Shown: one piece after another, positions 53,272 to 61,253 of the stretch
Numbering within the stretch: the stretch's first letter is position 1
Layout of the letters: every line of letters begins with the position of its first letter
Origin: CAVPHV01 sp963821095
GTDB taxonomy: Bacteria; Actinomycetota; Acidimicrobiia; Spongiisociales; UBA5794
Length of the DNA stretch: 64,000 nt
Assembly (NCBI GenBank): GCA_963821095.1
Contig: CAWGCJ010000022.1
Span: 1-64,000, forward strand
Reading direction: 5' to 3'
Made by a program: the position numbers and the translations under genes
The notes under the pieces: model-generated
The model's database searches: none
Seen by the model: only the letters and a program-made list of their open reading frames with translations
Told to the model about the DNA's origin: nothing

Positions 53272-54029
53272 CCCTGGGCCCCGGCAGCCTCGATGCGGTA
53301 GGCGTCGTAGCCGCTCTCTTCGATCTCTTCGGCGAGCTCCGGCCCGCCGGTGGCGACGATGCGGCCGTCGACGAAAATGTGGACGACATCGGGAGTGATG
53401 TAGTCGAGCATGCGCTGGTAGTGGGTGATGATCAGGAAACCCCGTTCCGGCGACGCCACCCGCTTGACCCCTTCGGCGACGGTCCGCAGTGCGTCGATGT
53501 CGAGGCCGGAATCGGTTTCGTCGAGTACCGCCAGTTCCGGTTCGAGTACCGCCATCTGGAGCACTTCGTTGCGCTTGCGCTCGCCGCCCGAGAAGCCCTC
53601 GTTCAGATAGCGGTCGGCAAACGAAGAATCCATGTCGAGTTCGCGCATCGTGTCCATCACCTTGAGACGAAGCTCGAGCACGGTGTAGTCGACCCCGGTG
53701 CGGTTCGACAGGGCGGTTCGCAGGAAGTTGACCACCGACACGCCCGGGATCTCCTCGGGATACTGGAACCCGAGGAAGATGCCGGCCCGGCCCCGTTGGT
53801 CGGGCGTCCATTCGGCGATGTCTTCGCCCTTGAAGAGGATCCGTCCCGACGTCACCTGGTAGCCGGGGTGACCCATGAGGACGTTGGCCAGAGTCGACTT
53901 GCCAGATCCGTTGGGACCCATCAGGGCGTGGATCTGGCCACGATCAACCGTCAGGTTCATGCCCTTGATGATCTCGGTTCCGGCGGCCGACGCGTGCAGG
54001 TCTTCGATGGAGAGGAGGGGAGCGGTCAT
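53268..54029 (-). CDS. sufC: SufC ATPase, canonical copy
   Basis: A 253-aa SufC. Walker A GPNGSGKSTLANVLMG, Q-loop GFQYPEEIPGVSVVNFLRTA (the usual SufC helix), signature FSGGERKRNEVLQMA, Walker B AVLDETDSGLDIDA and H-loop LIITHYQRMLDYI are all standard. It heads the minus-strand operon sufC-sufS-sufU-pncA. It differs at many positions from the sufC at 39741, so this is not a recent duplicate. Confidence 0.95.
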   Translation of the reverse strand: MTAPLLSIEDLHASAAGTEIIKGMNLTVDRGQIHALMGPNGSGKSTLANVLMGHPGYQVTSGRILFKGEDIAEWTPDQRGRAGIFLGFQYPEEIPGVSVVNFLRTALSNRTGVDYTVLELRLKVMDTMRELDMDSSFADRYLNEGFSGGERKRNEVLQMAVLEPELAVLDETDSGLDIDALRTVAEGVKRVASPERGFLIITHYQRMLDYITPDVVHIFVDGRIVATGGPELAEEIEESGYDAYRIEAAGAQG

Positions 54030-54074
54030 GGCCGGCAGGATAGCCGCGGTGTAACCCCTATGACCATGGTGGAA

Positions 54075-55013
54075 TCACGTGTCCTTGACCACATTGAAGA
54101 CGCGTTCAACGTCCTCGGTGTCGATCTCGTCGAGCGGTGCGTAGACCTGCAGGTAGTAGCGGTCGACGCCGCTGCGGGCGTACGCCGCGAACTGCTCGGC
54201 GACCTGTTCCGCGGTGCCGTGGGGCAGGTTGCGCGACTCGAGCATGGCCTCGTATTCGTCGGTTCCCATGTCGCGTGACGCAGCCCGGGCGGCCAAGCGA
54301 TCCCGGTAGTCGGCTTCGTCGTCTCCCATCACCGGGTAGCCAACGAAGCTGATCCGCATGGCCTCCGGGTCCCTGCCCGCTTCGATCGCGGCAGCGGACA
54401 TGACGTGGAGCCTCGCCTTGAGCGACTCGGCATCGGTCGTGAACATGTTGTATTCGTCGGCAAATCGGCCCGCAATCGATGGGGTCTTCTTGGGTCCGCC
54501 GCCCCCGACGATGATCGGGAGGTCGCCGGTGGCCTTGGGGAGGACGTCCATCGGGTCGAGGCTGTAGTGACGGCCGGCGAAGCCGTCGCCGCCGGAACCG
54601 AAACAGGACCGCAGGTAGGCGAGCGTTTCGTAGAGCCGGCTGAAGCGCTCCCACAGGTCGGGGAGTTCGATGCCGAACCGTTCGTGCTCAGGCTCCATCC
54701 AGCCGGTGCCGACCCCGAGTTCCAGCCGGCCCCCGGACATTTGGTCGACGGTGGCTGCTGTTTTGGCGAGGACTGCGGGGTGGCGAAAGGTGAGAGGCGT
54801 GACCAGCACCGTCAGCTTGATGGTGTTGGTGTCGCGGCCGAGTCCGGCGAGTGTCGTGAGGGCGTCGGTGGCGGGAACCGACTCGTCCATGTTGAGGTAG
54901 TGGTCCGAACGGGCGAACGAGTCGAAGCCGACCGACTCTGCCCAACGGGCGAGTCGCAGCAGGTCGTCGTAGGTGCCGCCGGCCTGCGGTTCTGTCATGA
55001 ACGAGAATTGCAT
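54075..55013 (-). CDS. LLM-class F420-dependent oxidoreductase
   Basis: A 312-aa luciferase-like TIM-barrel protein. MQFSFMTEPQAGGTYDDLLR starts the first strand; then FDSFARSDHYLN, TVLVTPLTFRHPAVLAKTAA and RLELGVGTGWMEPEH are typical of the actinobacterial F420-dependent group, as is DLPIIVGGGGPKKTPSIAGR. These enzymes use reduced F420 (or FMN) on varied substrates; the substrate here is unknown. It is 45 bases downstream of the sufC start on the same strand, so it is not in the suf transcript. Confidence 0.88.
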   Translation of the reverse strand: MQFSFMTEPQAGGTYDDLLRLARWAESVGFDSFARSDHYLNMDESVPATDALTTLAGLGRDTNTIKLTVLVTPLTFRHPAVLAKTAATVDQMSGGRLELGVGTGWMEPEHERFGIELPDLWERFSRLYETLAYLRSCFGSGGDGFAGRHYSLDPMDVLPKATGDLPIIVGGGGPKKTPSIAGRFADEYNMFTTDAESLKARLHVMSAAAIEAGRDPEAMRISFVGYPVMGDDEADYRDRLAARAASRDMGTDEYEAMLESRNLPHGTAEQVAEQFAAYARSGVDRYYLQVYAPLDEIDTEDVERVFNVVKDT

Positions 55014-55041
55014 CGTGGGGTTCGTCCTCTCGCGTTTGTGG

Positions 55042-55650
55042 TCACCAACCCCGGTCCCGCCACTCGGGCAGGCGGGGGCGCTCAGTCCCGATGGTGGTAT
55101 CCAGACCGTGTCCAGGCAAGACGAGCGTGTTGTCGGCGAGCGTGAAGATGTGGTCCTCGAGGCTCGCCATGATCTGTGTGAAGTCGGCTCCGGGGCCGGC
55201 CGTGGCACCCGGGCCACCGGGAAACAGCGTGTCGCCGGAGAACAGCAGACCACCGATGGTGAAACAGACCGAGCCAGGACTGTGGCCCGGGGTTTCGACC
55301 GCGGTCAGGGTCAATTCGCCAACGGTGATTGGCCCGCTGCTGAGCGGTGTATCCGGGGTGAGGCCGAAGGTTTCGGCGTCGGCCTCGTTGAGGTAGAAGG
55401 GGACGTCGAGTCGATCTGCGACCTCACGGGCGGCCCCAACATGGTCGAAGTGACCGTGGGTGGTGAGAACGGCGAGTGGGGTCAGGTCCTCAACGGCAGC
55501 CACGACACGATCGGCCTCTGCGGCGGCGTCGATGACGACCGCCGCTCCGGTGGCGCGACAAGCCAACACGTAGGCGTTGTTCTCCCACGACCCGACGCCA
55601 ATTTTGCGCACGGCCATGGTGTCGTTGCGATAATGCCAGGGAGTTGGCAT
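55042..55650 (-). CDS. Metallo-beta-lactamase-fold hydrolase, glyoxalase II-like
   Basis: A 202-aa MBL protein. Zinc ligands are visible in TTHGHFDHVGA (HxHxDH), ETPGHSPGSVCF, FSGDTLF and VLPGHGLDTTIG. The length and SWENNAYVLACRATG start fit the glyoxalase II/YcbL-like group that hydrolyses thioesters. A GAGG site lies about 8 bases before ATG 55650. It lies 28 bases upstream of the LLM oxidoreductase, likely in one transcript. Confidence 0.9.
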   Translation of the reverse strand: MPTPWHYRNDTMAVRKIGVGSWENNAYVLACRATGAAVVIDAAAEADRVVAAVEDLTPLAVLTTHGHFDHVGAAREVADRLDVPFYLNEADAETFGLTPDTPLSSGPITVGELTLTAVETPGHSPGSVCFTIGGLLFSGDTLFPGGPGATAGPGADFTQIMASLEDHIFTLADNTLVLPGHGLDTTIGTERPRLPEWRDRGW

Positions 55651-55756
55651 GGCTTGAGTCCTCGGTGGCGTGCCGGCGAGGCTAGCGATCGCTCAGGTGC
55701 GGGCGGACGGCCGGCATGGGAGAATGCCGCAGCGAGCGAGTCAGGAGCGGATCGGG

Positions 55757-56883
55757 ATGAACTTCGCCCTCAACGACGAACAAGTGATGTTGCGCGACTC
55801 GGTGCGGAGCTTCCTGGTCGACAAGGTGCCGCTCACTCGGGTCCGCGAACTGATGGAGACCGAATCCGGCTTCGACCCCGAACTCTGGTCCGAGATGGCG
55901 CAGATGGGTTGGCAGGCGATGGCCATCCCCGAGGCGTACGGGGGCGCCGGCTACTCCAGCTTCGAGCTCGGCATCATCTTGGAGGAGATGGGCCGCATGC
56001 TCACCCCGGCACCGTTCCTGTCTTCAGTAGTGCTGGCGGCCAACACGATCTTGCTGGCGGGGGCCGAGAGCCAGAAGGAAGAGCTTCTGCCGGGAATCGC
56101 TACGGGCGAGCGCCGCGCCACGGTTGCCATTGTGGAGCCCGTCGGGCCGGTGGGATCCCGCCGGCATCGAACTTGGCGCCACTCCGGACGGAGACACCAT
56201 CGTGCTGTCCGGAACAAAGTCCTACGTGCTCGATGGCCACACCGCCGACACGCTGCTGGTCGCGGCGCGCGGCGAGGACGGTGCCGTCGACTTCTACGTC
56301 GTGCCGGCCGATGCTCCAGGGGTGACGGCTACCAGGCTCGAAACCATGGACATGACCCGCAAGCAGGCCGAGATCGCCTTCGCCGACGTCCGGGTGCCCG
56401 CTACGGCGCGGCTCGGCGCGGCCGGAGTTGGCGCCGGAGACCATCGACCAGCTCTACGACCTCGCCGTCTCGGCGCTGGCCTTCGAGCAGGTTGGAGGAA
56501 CACAAGTCTGCATGGAGATGTCGGTTGAGTATGCCAAGGTCCGCATGCAGTTTGGACGCCCGATCGGCTCCTTCCAGGCGATCAAGCACAAGTGCGCGGA
56601 CATGCTCGTTGCAGCCGAATCGGCCAAGTCGGCGGCTTACTACGCCGGTTGGGCGGCGGCCGTTGGCGATCCGGATTTTGCCGTTGCTGCTCCGCTCGCC
56701 AAGGCATGCTGTTCAGACGCCTACTTCGATGTCGCCGCCGACACGATCCAGGTCCACGGCGGCATCGGGTTCACCTGGGAGCACGACGCCCACCTCTACT
56801 TCAAGCGGGCCAAGACCGACCAATTGTTGTTCGGTGACTCGTCCCAATGGAGGGCGACGCTGGCAGACCGACTGGGCCTCTAG
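55757..56883 (+). pseudogene. Acyl-CoA dehydrogenase, two frameshifts
   Basis: A flavin-dependent acyl-CoA dehydrogenase, about 375 aa if corrected. ATG 55757 gives MNFALNDEQVMLRDSVRSFL and IPEAYGGAGYSSFELGIILE. A shift at about 56134-56156 leads to GIELGATPDGDTIVLSGTKS and DMTRKQAEIAFADVRVP. A second at 56416-56432 leads to TIDQLYDLAVSALAFEQVGG and FGRPIGSFQAIKHKCADM, then the C-terminal IQVHGGIGFTWEHDAHLYFK. All domains are present, so two indels in an intact gene are more likely than decay. The stop shares CTAG with the convergent TlpA-like gene. Confidence 0.88.
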
Positions 56884-57563
56884 GCGTCGGATCCGGCGGC
56901 GAGCTGCATGAGACTCTCGAGGACAGGGATTTCCAACTGTCCCGCGGTCCGGCCAACGACGTTGCCGGCGGCATCGACGAACACCCAGAAGGGGAAGCCG
57001 CCACCGCCGTAGCTGAGGTGGACGATCCCATCTTCGTTGTCGGCGATGACCGGAACCGGCCATTCCTCGCGCTCGAGCCATTCGGAGGACGGGAAGTTCT
57101 CCCGAGCCGAGTTCATCGAGGTTGCCACCGAGTACATGTCGACGCCTTCGACCCCGCCGCCGTTGGCGAGCCACTCGGTCACGCGGGGAACCTCGGCCTG
57201 GCAATGGGAGCACCAGTGGGCGAAGAACCCGATCGCCTTTGCCCTGCCATCGTTGCTGATGGTCACGGCGTTGCCATCGAAGTCGGCGCCTTCCACTTCC
57301 GGAGCCGGGAGTCCGATTGCGTCGTCGGTGGCGACATCGGTGAAGAAGGGGAGTGGCTCACCGGTCACCGTCGGGTCACCGTATTCGCTGCCGAGCGACG
57401 TTCCCCCGGAGAAGACCACAGCGATGACGAGTACGGCCGCAATCCCGACGAAGGCAATTGCCAAGATCGGAACCTTGCTCTTCGGTTTGGTTGCCGCCGG
57501 CTTTGGAGGACCGGTACGGGCCTTGGATTTGGCCGCTTGCTTGCGGTCCTTCGAGGTCGTCAT
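56880..57563 (-). CDS. Membrane-anchored TlpA/thioredoxin-like protein
   Basis: A 227-aa protein with a basic cytoplasmic start, one membrane helix (PILAIAFVGIAAVLVIAVVF, about 32-51) and an exported thioredoxin fold. The active site is FFAHWCSHCQAEVPRV (CSHC) near residue 118, and the cis-Pro region is GGGFPFWVFVDAAGNVVGRT. It probably reduces or oxidises protein disulfides outside the membrane. The dsbB-like gene lies just upstream on the same strand (21 bases), which makes a DsbA-like partner role plausible. Confidence 0.88.
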   Translation of the reverse strand: MTTSKDRKQAAKSKARTGPPKPAATKPKSKVPILAIAFVGIAAVLVIAVVFSGGTSLGSEYGDPTVTGEPLPFFTDVATDDAIGLPAPEVEGADFDGNAVTISNDGRAKAIGFFAHWCSHCQAEVPRVTEWLANGGGVEGVDMYSVATSMNSARENFPSSEWLEREEWPVPVIADNEDGIVHLSYGGGGFPFWVFVDAAGNVVGRTAGQLEIPVLESLMQLAAGSDA

Positions 57564-57584
57564 CGGGGCTCCTTGGTCTTTCGA

Positions 57585-58169
57585 TCAGGCGTTGTCGGTG
57601 GTTGCAGACGTCAATAATGCCGCATTTCGACGGCTATTGGCGTGAAGAATCACCATGAGCAACAAGATGAGGGCAAAGGCACTTCCTGCCATGTACGGGA
57701 TCGACATGAACTCGAACTCGTAGAAATAGGCAGCAGAACACGGAATCACCGACGAACAGGCCGGTCCGCTCAGGCTTGGCACCTGCTGAATCAGGTAGTG
57801 GTACCCGGAGATGAGGAGTCCAATGCCGGCCAGGGGCGCCGCATAGTGCCGAATCTCCGGGTCGCGGCGCCAGGCGGCGATGGCGAAGAGAACCGTCAGG
57901 GGGTACATGGCAATGCGCTGGTACCAGCAGTAGGTGCACGGGATGAGATTCTCGACCTCGGAGAGGTAGAGACTGCCGAGGGTCGCCACCAAGGCGACAA
58001 CGAGCGCCAAGGTGATCTCCCTGCCTGCCACCGCCTCAGCGGCGCGAGTTCGCCAGTCGGCCAGACCGGTCGAGAACTGCCCGCCAATGGCGAGCAGCAG
58101 GGCTCCGACCACCACAACGTTGGCGATGACCGTCAGCAGTGCAAAGAACAGACGCATGGTTTCGAACAT
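57585..58169 (-). CDS. DsbB-like disulfide-bond formation protein
   Basis: A 194-aa protein with about four or five helices. It carries the DsbB quinone-linked pair NLIPCTYCWYQRIAMYPL near residue 75 and the second pair GPACSSVIPCSAAYFYE near residue 135. DsbB proteins re-oxidise a thioredoxin-like partner using membrane quinones. That partner is probably the TlpA-like protein encoded next. ATG 58169 was preferred over an upstream in-frame ATG as it starts directly at the first helix. Confidence 0.88.
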   Translation of the reverse strand: MFETMRLFFALLTVIANVVVVGALLLAIGGQFSTGLADWRTRAAEAVAGREITLALVVALVATLGSLYLSEVENLIPCTYCWYQRIAMYPLTVLFAIAAWRRDPEIRHYAAPLAGIGLLISGYHYLIQQVPSLSGPACSSVIPCSAAYFYEFEFMSIPYMAGSAFALILLLMVILHANSRRNAALLTSATTDNA

Positions 58170-58222
58170 GTGAGAACCCCATAGAGGGAGATGCCGGGAC
58201 GGTAGCACCTACCATCCGGGAT

Positions 58223-58639
58223 ATGACCTCCGTAATCGTCGCCGTGGTGTTCCTCGTCCTGTTGCTGAGTGTCGGGATTGGCCTGCTCTGGCAGGAGCAC
58301 CGCCGTATCCCGGAGCGTGCCGTCATCTACGGCGAGGAGGACTCGATCGAGTTCATCATGCTGCGTCTCAGCGATGACGCGGGGGTTCAACTGAAACAGA
58401 CCGATGTCCGCCGCATCCTCGAGTGGTCGGTGCGGTATCTCCAGGACCCGGATCTGCGGAAAGGCCTCGAGGCGCCTCCGGTCGCCGGTGGAGTTGAAGC
58501 GGCCGAGTACGTTCAAGCCCGGGCCCTCGACCAGGGGTATTCGTACGACGGCGCCATGATTGCGGAAGTACTCGATCTACAGACCGAGTATCTGGTCGCC
58601 ATCGGTGCCGTGGGGGATCCCGTCGACGGACAGGAGTAG
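58223..58639 (+). CDS. Membrane-anchored protein of unknown function
   Basis: A 138-aa protein: one N-terminal helix (SVIVAVVFLVLLLSVGIGLL), then a soluble helical domain containing DDAGVQLKQTDVRRILEWSV and a late YDGAMIAEVLDLQTEYLVAI. No catalytic motif is seen and I do not recognise the family. It is divergent from the dsbB gene and precedes the mutase gene by 81 bases. Confidence 0.7.
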   Translation: MTSVIVAVVFLVLLLSVGIGLLWQEHRRIPERAVIYGEEDSIEFIMLRLSDDAGVQLKQTDVRRILEWSVRYLQDPDLRKGLEAPPVAGGVEAAEYVQARALDQGYSYDGAMIAEVLDLQTEYLVAIGAVGDPVDGQE

Positions 58640-58720
58640 CACGGTCCGGGCCTATCGCCCGTCCGTTCCTGTGGGTGGCCCTCTACCATGAAAGCGCACG
58701 CCACTTGGAGTTGATGAGAC

Positions 58721-60367
58721 GTGGATGAGCGACAACGCATGTGGGAAGAGGCCTATCAAGCGGGCCGGCTTCGCAAAGACAAGTTCGCCACGATGTCGTT
58801 CGAGGACGTGCCGGCCCTTGGTATCCCGTCCGACGGTGAAGTCGATGAGCGGATCGGCTACCCGGGCCAGTTCCCCTACACGCGGGGTATCCACGCCACC
58901 GGCTATCGGGGGCGGCCGTGGACCCAGCGACAATTCGCAGGATTTGCCTCGGTCGCCGAAACGAATGAACGCTTCCACCACCTGTTGGAGCAGGGGCAGG
59001 GCGGACTTTCGGTTGCGTTCGACATGCCGACGTTGATGGGGCTCGACGCCGACGACGAGCGTTCACTCGGCGAGGTCGGGCACTGCGGGGTGGCGGTGGG
59101 TTCCGCGGACGACATGGAGCGCCTGTTCGATCAGATCCCGCTCGACGACGTATCGGTATCGATGACCATCAACGGACCCGCCGAGGTGTTGTTCGCCTTT
59201 CTGCTCGTCGCCGCCGAAGAGCAGGGTGTCGCATGGTCGCAACTGCGTGGCACTCTGCAAAACGACATCCTCAAGGAGTACATCGCCCAGAAAGAGTGGA
59301 TCTTCCCGCCCCAACCCCACATGCGGCTGATCGTCGATATGATCGAGTTCTGCACCGACCAGGTGCCGCAGTGGAACACCATCTCCATCTCGGGCTATCA
59401 CATCCGCGAAGCCGGGGCGACGGCGGCTCAGGAGCTGGCCTTCACGCTCGCCGATGGCTTTGCCTACGTCGAGGCCGGGATGCGGCGGGGGATGGACGTG
59501 GACGAATTTGTGCCGCGCCTGTCGTTCTTCTTCGATGCCCACATCGACTTCTTCGAGGAGATCGCCAAGTTCCGCGCCGCACGCCGGATCTGGGCGCGCT
59601 GGATGCGCGACCAGTACGGAGCCGAGGACGAGCGTTCGCTCAAGTTGCGCTTTCACACCCAAACGGCGGGCGTGTCGCTCACCGCTCAGCAGCCCGAGAA
59701 CAATGTGGTGCGCACCACCGTTGAAGCGCTGGCTGCCGTGCTGGGCGGAACCCAGAGTCTGCACACCAACGCGCTCGACGAGGTCTACGCACTCCCCACG
59801 GCGAAGAACGCTGAGTTGGCGCTGCGTACCCAGCAGGTCATCGCCGAGGAGACCGGCGTTGCCGACGCCATCGACCCGTTGGGTGGGTCGTGGTTTGTCG
59901 AGGAGATGACAGATCGGATGGAGGCTCTCGCCGAGGACATCTTTGCCCGCGTCTACCGGATGGGGGGCGGCTCGATGCTCGACGGGGTGCTGCGAGGCAT
60001 CGAGGACGGTTGGTTCCAGTCGGCCTTGGCCGACTCTGCCTACGAGTTCGAGAAGGCGATTGGGTCGGGAGAGCGTGTCATCGTCGGCGTCAACAAGTAC
60101 GTCAAGGACGACGAGGAGCCGCTGGAGATTCTGCGCATCTCGGCCGAGGTCGAGCGAACGCAGCGTGCCGAACTGGCTCGGCTGCGTGGTGAGCGCGACG
60201 CGACCAGGGTCGCCGCCGCGCTCGATGCGGTTCGCTCCGGTGCCGAACGTGACGAGAACCTGATGCCGCTGATCGTTGAGGCGGCCAGGGCACGAGCGAC
60301 ACTCGGTGAGATCGTCGGCGCGATGCGAGACGTGTTCGGGAGCTACCGGGAGCCCCCTCGTGTCTGA
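58721..60367 (+). CDS. Methylmalonyl-CoA mutase catalytic (large) subunit, B12 domain absent
   Basis: A 548-aa acyl-CoA mutase TIM-barrel domain from GTG 58721. Features are TRGIHATGYRGRPWTQRQFA (the Tyr expected for methylmalonyl-CoA), LSVAFDMPTLMGLDADD, SVSMTINGPAEVLFAFLLVA, GTLQNDILKEYIAQKEWIFP, NTISISGYHIREAGATAAQE and LRFHTQTAGVSLTAQQPENN. Such stand-alone subunits pair with a separate B12-binding protein; none is encoded in this window. It converts (R)-methylmalonyl-CoA to succinyl-CoA or the reverse, unless the unseen subunit changes specificity. Confidence 0.92.
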   Translation: MDERQRMWEEAYQAGRLRKDKFATMSFEDVPALGIPSDGEVDERIGYPGQFPYTRGIHATGYRGRPWTQRQFAGFASVAETNERFHHLLEQGQGGLSVAFDMPTLMGLDADDERSLGEVGHCGVAVGSADDMERLFDQIPLDDVSVSMTINGPAEVLFAFLLVAAEEQGVAWSQLRGTLQNDILKEYIAQKEWIFPPQPHMRLIVDMIEFCTDQVPQWNTISISGYHIREAGATAAQELAFTLADGFAYVEAGMRRGMDVDEFVPRLSFFFDAHIDFFEEIAKFRAARRIWARWMRDQYGAEDERSLKLRFHTQTAGVSLTAQQPENNVVRTTVEALAAVLGGTQSLHTNALDEVYALPTAKNAELALRTQQVIAEETGVADAIDPLGGSWFVEEMTDRMEALAEDIFARVYRMGGGSMLDGVLRGIEDGWFQSALADSAYEFEKAIGSGERVIVGVNKYVKDDEEPLEILRISAEVERTQRAELARLRGERDATRVAAALDAVRSGAERDENLMPLIVEAARARATLGEIVGAMRDVFGSYREPPRV

Positions 60368-60569
60368 GCGCTTGACCTCGGGGCTGCGGAGCCGTCTGGC
60401 CGAGGCATTCCTCGCGATCTACTTCTTACTGGCGCCTTCGACCATCCCGGCGTGGCGCACCGACCCTTCCATCCGAGTGGTGGCGATGTTGATGGTGGGT
60501 GAGCCGGTCACGCCGCTCGTTGCTCGCCGTACCGATACCACCGGTGGTCGGTACACTGCCGGTCGCTGA
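60360..60569 (+). CDS. Small hypothetical protein overlapping the mutase end
   Basis: GTG 60360 opens a 69-aa frame, MSERLTSGLRSRLAEAFLAI then YFLLAPSTIPAWRTDP. It overlaps the mutase stop by 8 bases. The early amphipathic helix looks real, but the Arg/Thr-rich end (ARRTDTTGGRYTAGR) lies where the promoter of the next gene might be. No family is recognised. Confidence 0.4.
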   Translation: MSERLTSGLRSRLAEAFLAIYFLLAPSTIPAWRTDPSIRVVAMLMVGEPVTPLVARRTDTTGGRYTAGR

Positions 60570-60601
60570 GCCCCGGCCCCGAACAAAGGACACCAGGGAC
60601 C

Positions 60602-61006
60602 ATGGCGTTTCTTCGCAGTTTCTTGATTGTTGTTCTTGCGTTTTCGCTGCTCGTCGCCGCATGTTCCGACGATGCCCCGACCGGTGTTGTATTCGGCGAG
60701 GGTGAGATCCCGGAGACCATGCCAGATGGCTTTCCGATCCCTGAGGTTGCGAAGGTCGGAAACACCCTGACCGACTACGACGGCGGTAAGACCGAGGTTC
60801 TCGTCATTGTCCCGGCTGCGATGGACGCGGTGGTGGCCTACTACGAGACAAATTTGCCCAACGCCGGATACACGATTGAGGCATCTGATGGCAACCTGGC
60901 CGAGTGGGATATCTCGTTCAGTGATGACGACGTCGACGGGATGGTGATCCTCAGGTTCGGGGGACCTGAGGTCACTCAGATGGCTGTCCAATTAACCGAG
61001 TCTTGA
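60602..61006 (+). CDS. Small predicted lipoprotein
   Basis: A 134-aa protein with signal FLIVVLAFSLLVAACSDDAP (lipid Cys near residue 21). The domain PDGFPIPEVAKVGNTLTDYD and MDAVVAYYETNLPNAGYTIE resembles small surface lipoproteins in which a short alpha/beta unit begins with a Phe-Pro-Ile-Pro segment. The role is unknown. ATG 60602 is close to the preceding frame but likely separately transcribed. Confidence 0.75.
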   Translation: MAFLRSFLIVVLAFSLLVAACSDDAPTGVVFGEGEIPETMPDGFPIPEVAKVGNTLTDYDGGKTEVLVIVPAAMDAVVAYYETNLPNAGYTIEASDGNLAEWDISFSDDDVDGMVILRFGGPEVTQMAVQLTES

Positions 61007-61049
61007 CCGCAGGACTATCGTCGCAGCGACAGGCCGCAGGAGGTCGTGA

Positions 61050-61253
61050 ATGGGTCGGCTACGACGATTCGAAGAGCATCGTTACATCGGAACGCGCGAC
61101 ACGATGGTGGTATACGACTGCGACGATGACGCCCAGTTCGAAGAGTTGGACGATCGAGTGAGCGGTGAGGAGATGCTCGACCGCAAGCTGTTGCAGTCAT
61201 TCGGTCCTGATTCGCTCCCGGAAGCCCGCAACCGGGGCTTCCGCGCCAGGTGA
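61050..61253 (+). CDS. Small acidic protein in an operon with an amidohydrolase
   Basis: A 67-aa protein, MGRLRRFEEHRYIGTRDTMV then VYDCDDDAQFEELDDRVSGE. ATG 61050 has AGGAGG 6 bases upstream. The stop overlaps the next gene by 4 bases (GTGA), which supports translation. Family not recognised. Confidence 0.65.
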   Translation: MGRLRRFEEHRYIGTRDTMVVYDCDDDAQFEELDDRVSGEEMLDRKLLQSFGPDSLPEARNRGFRAR

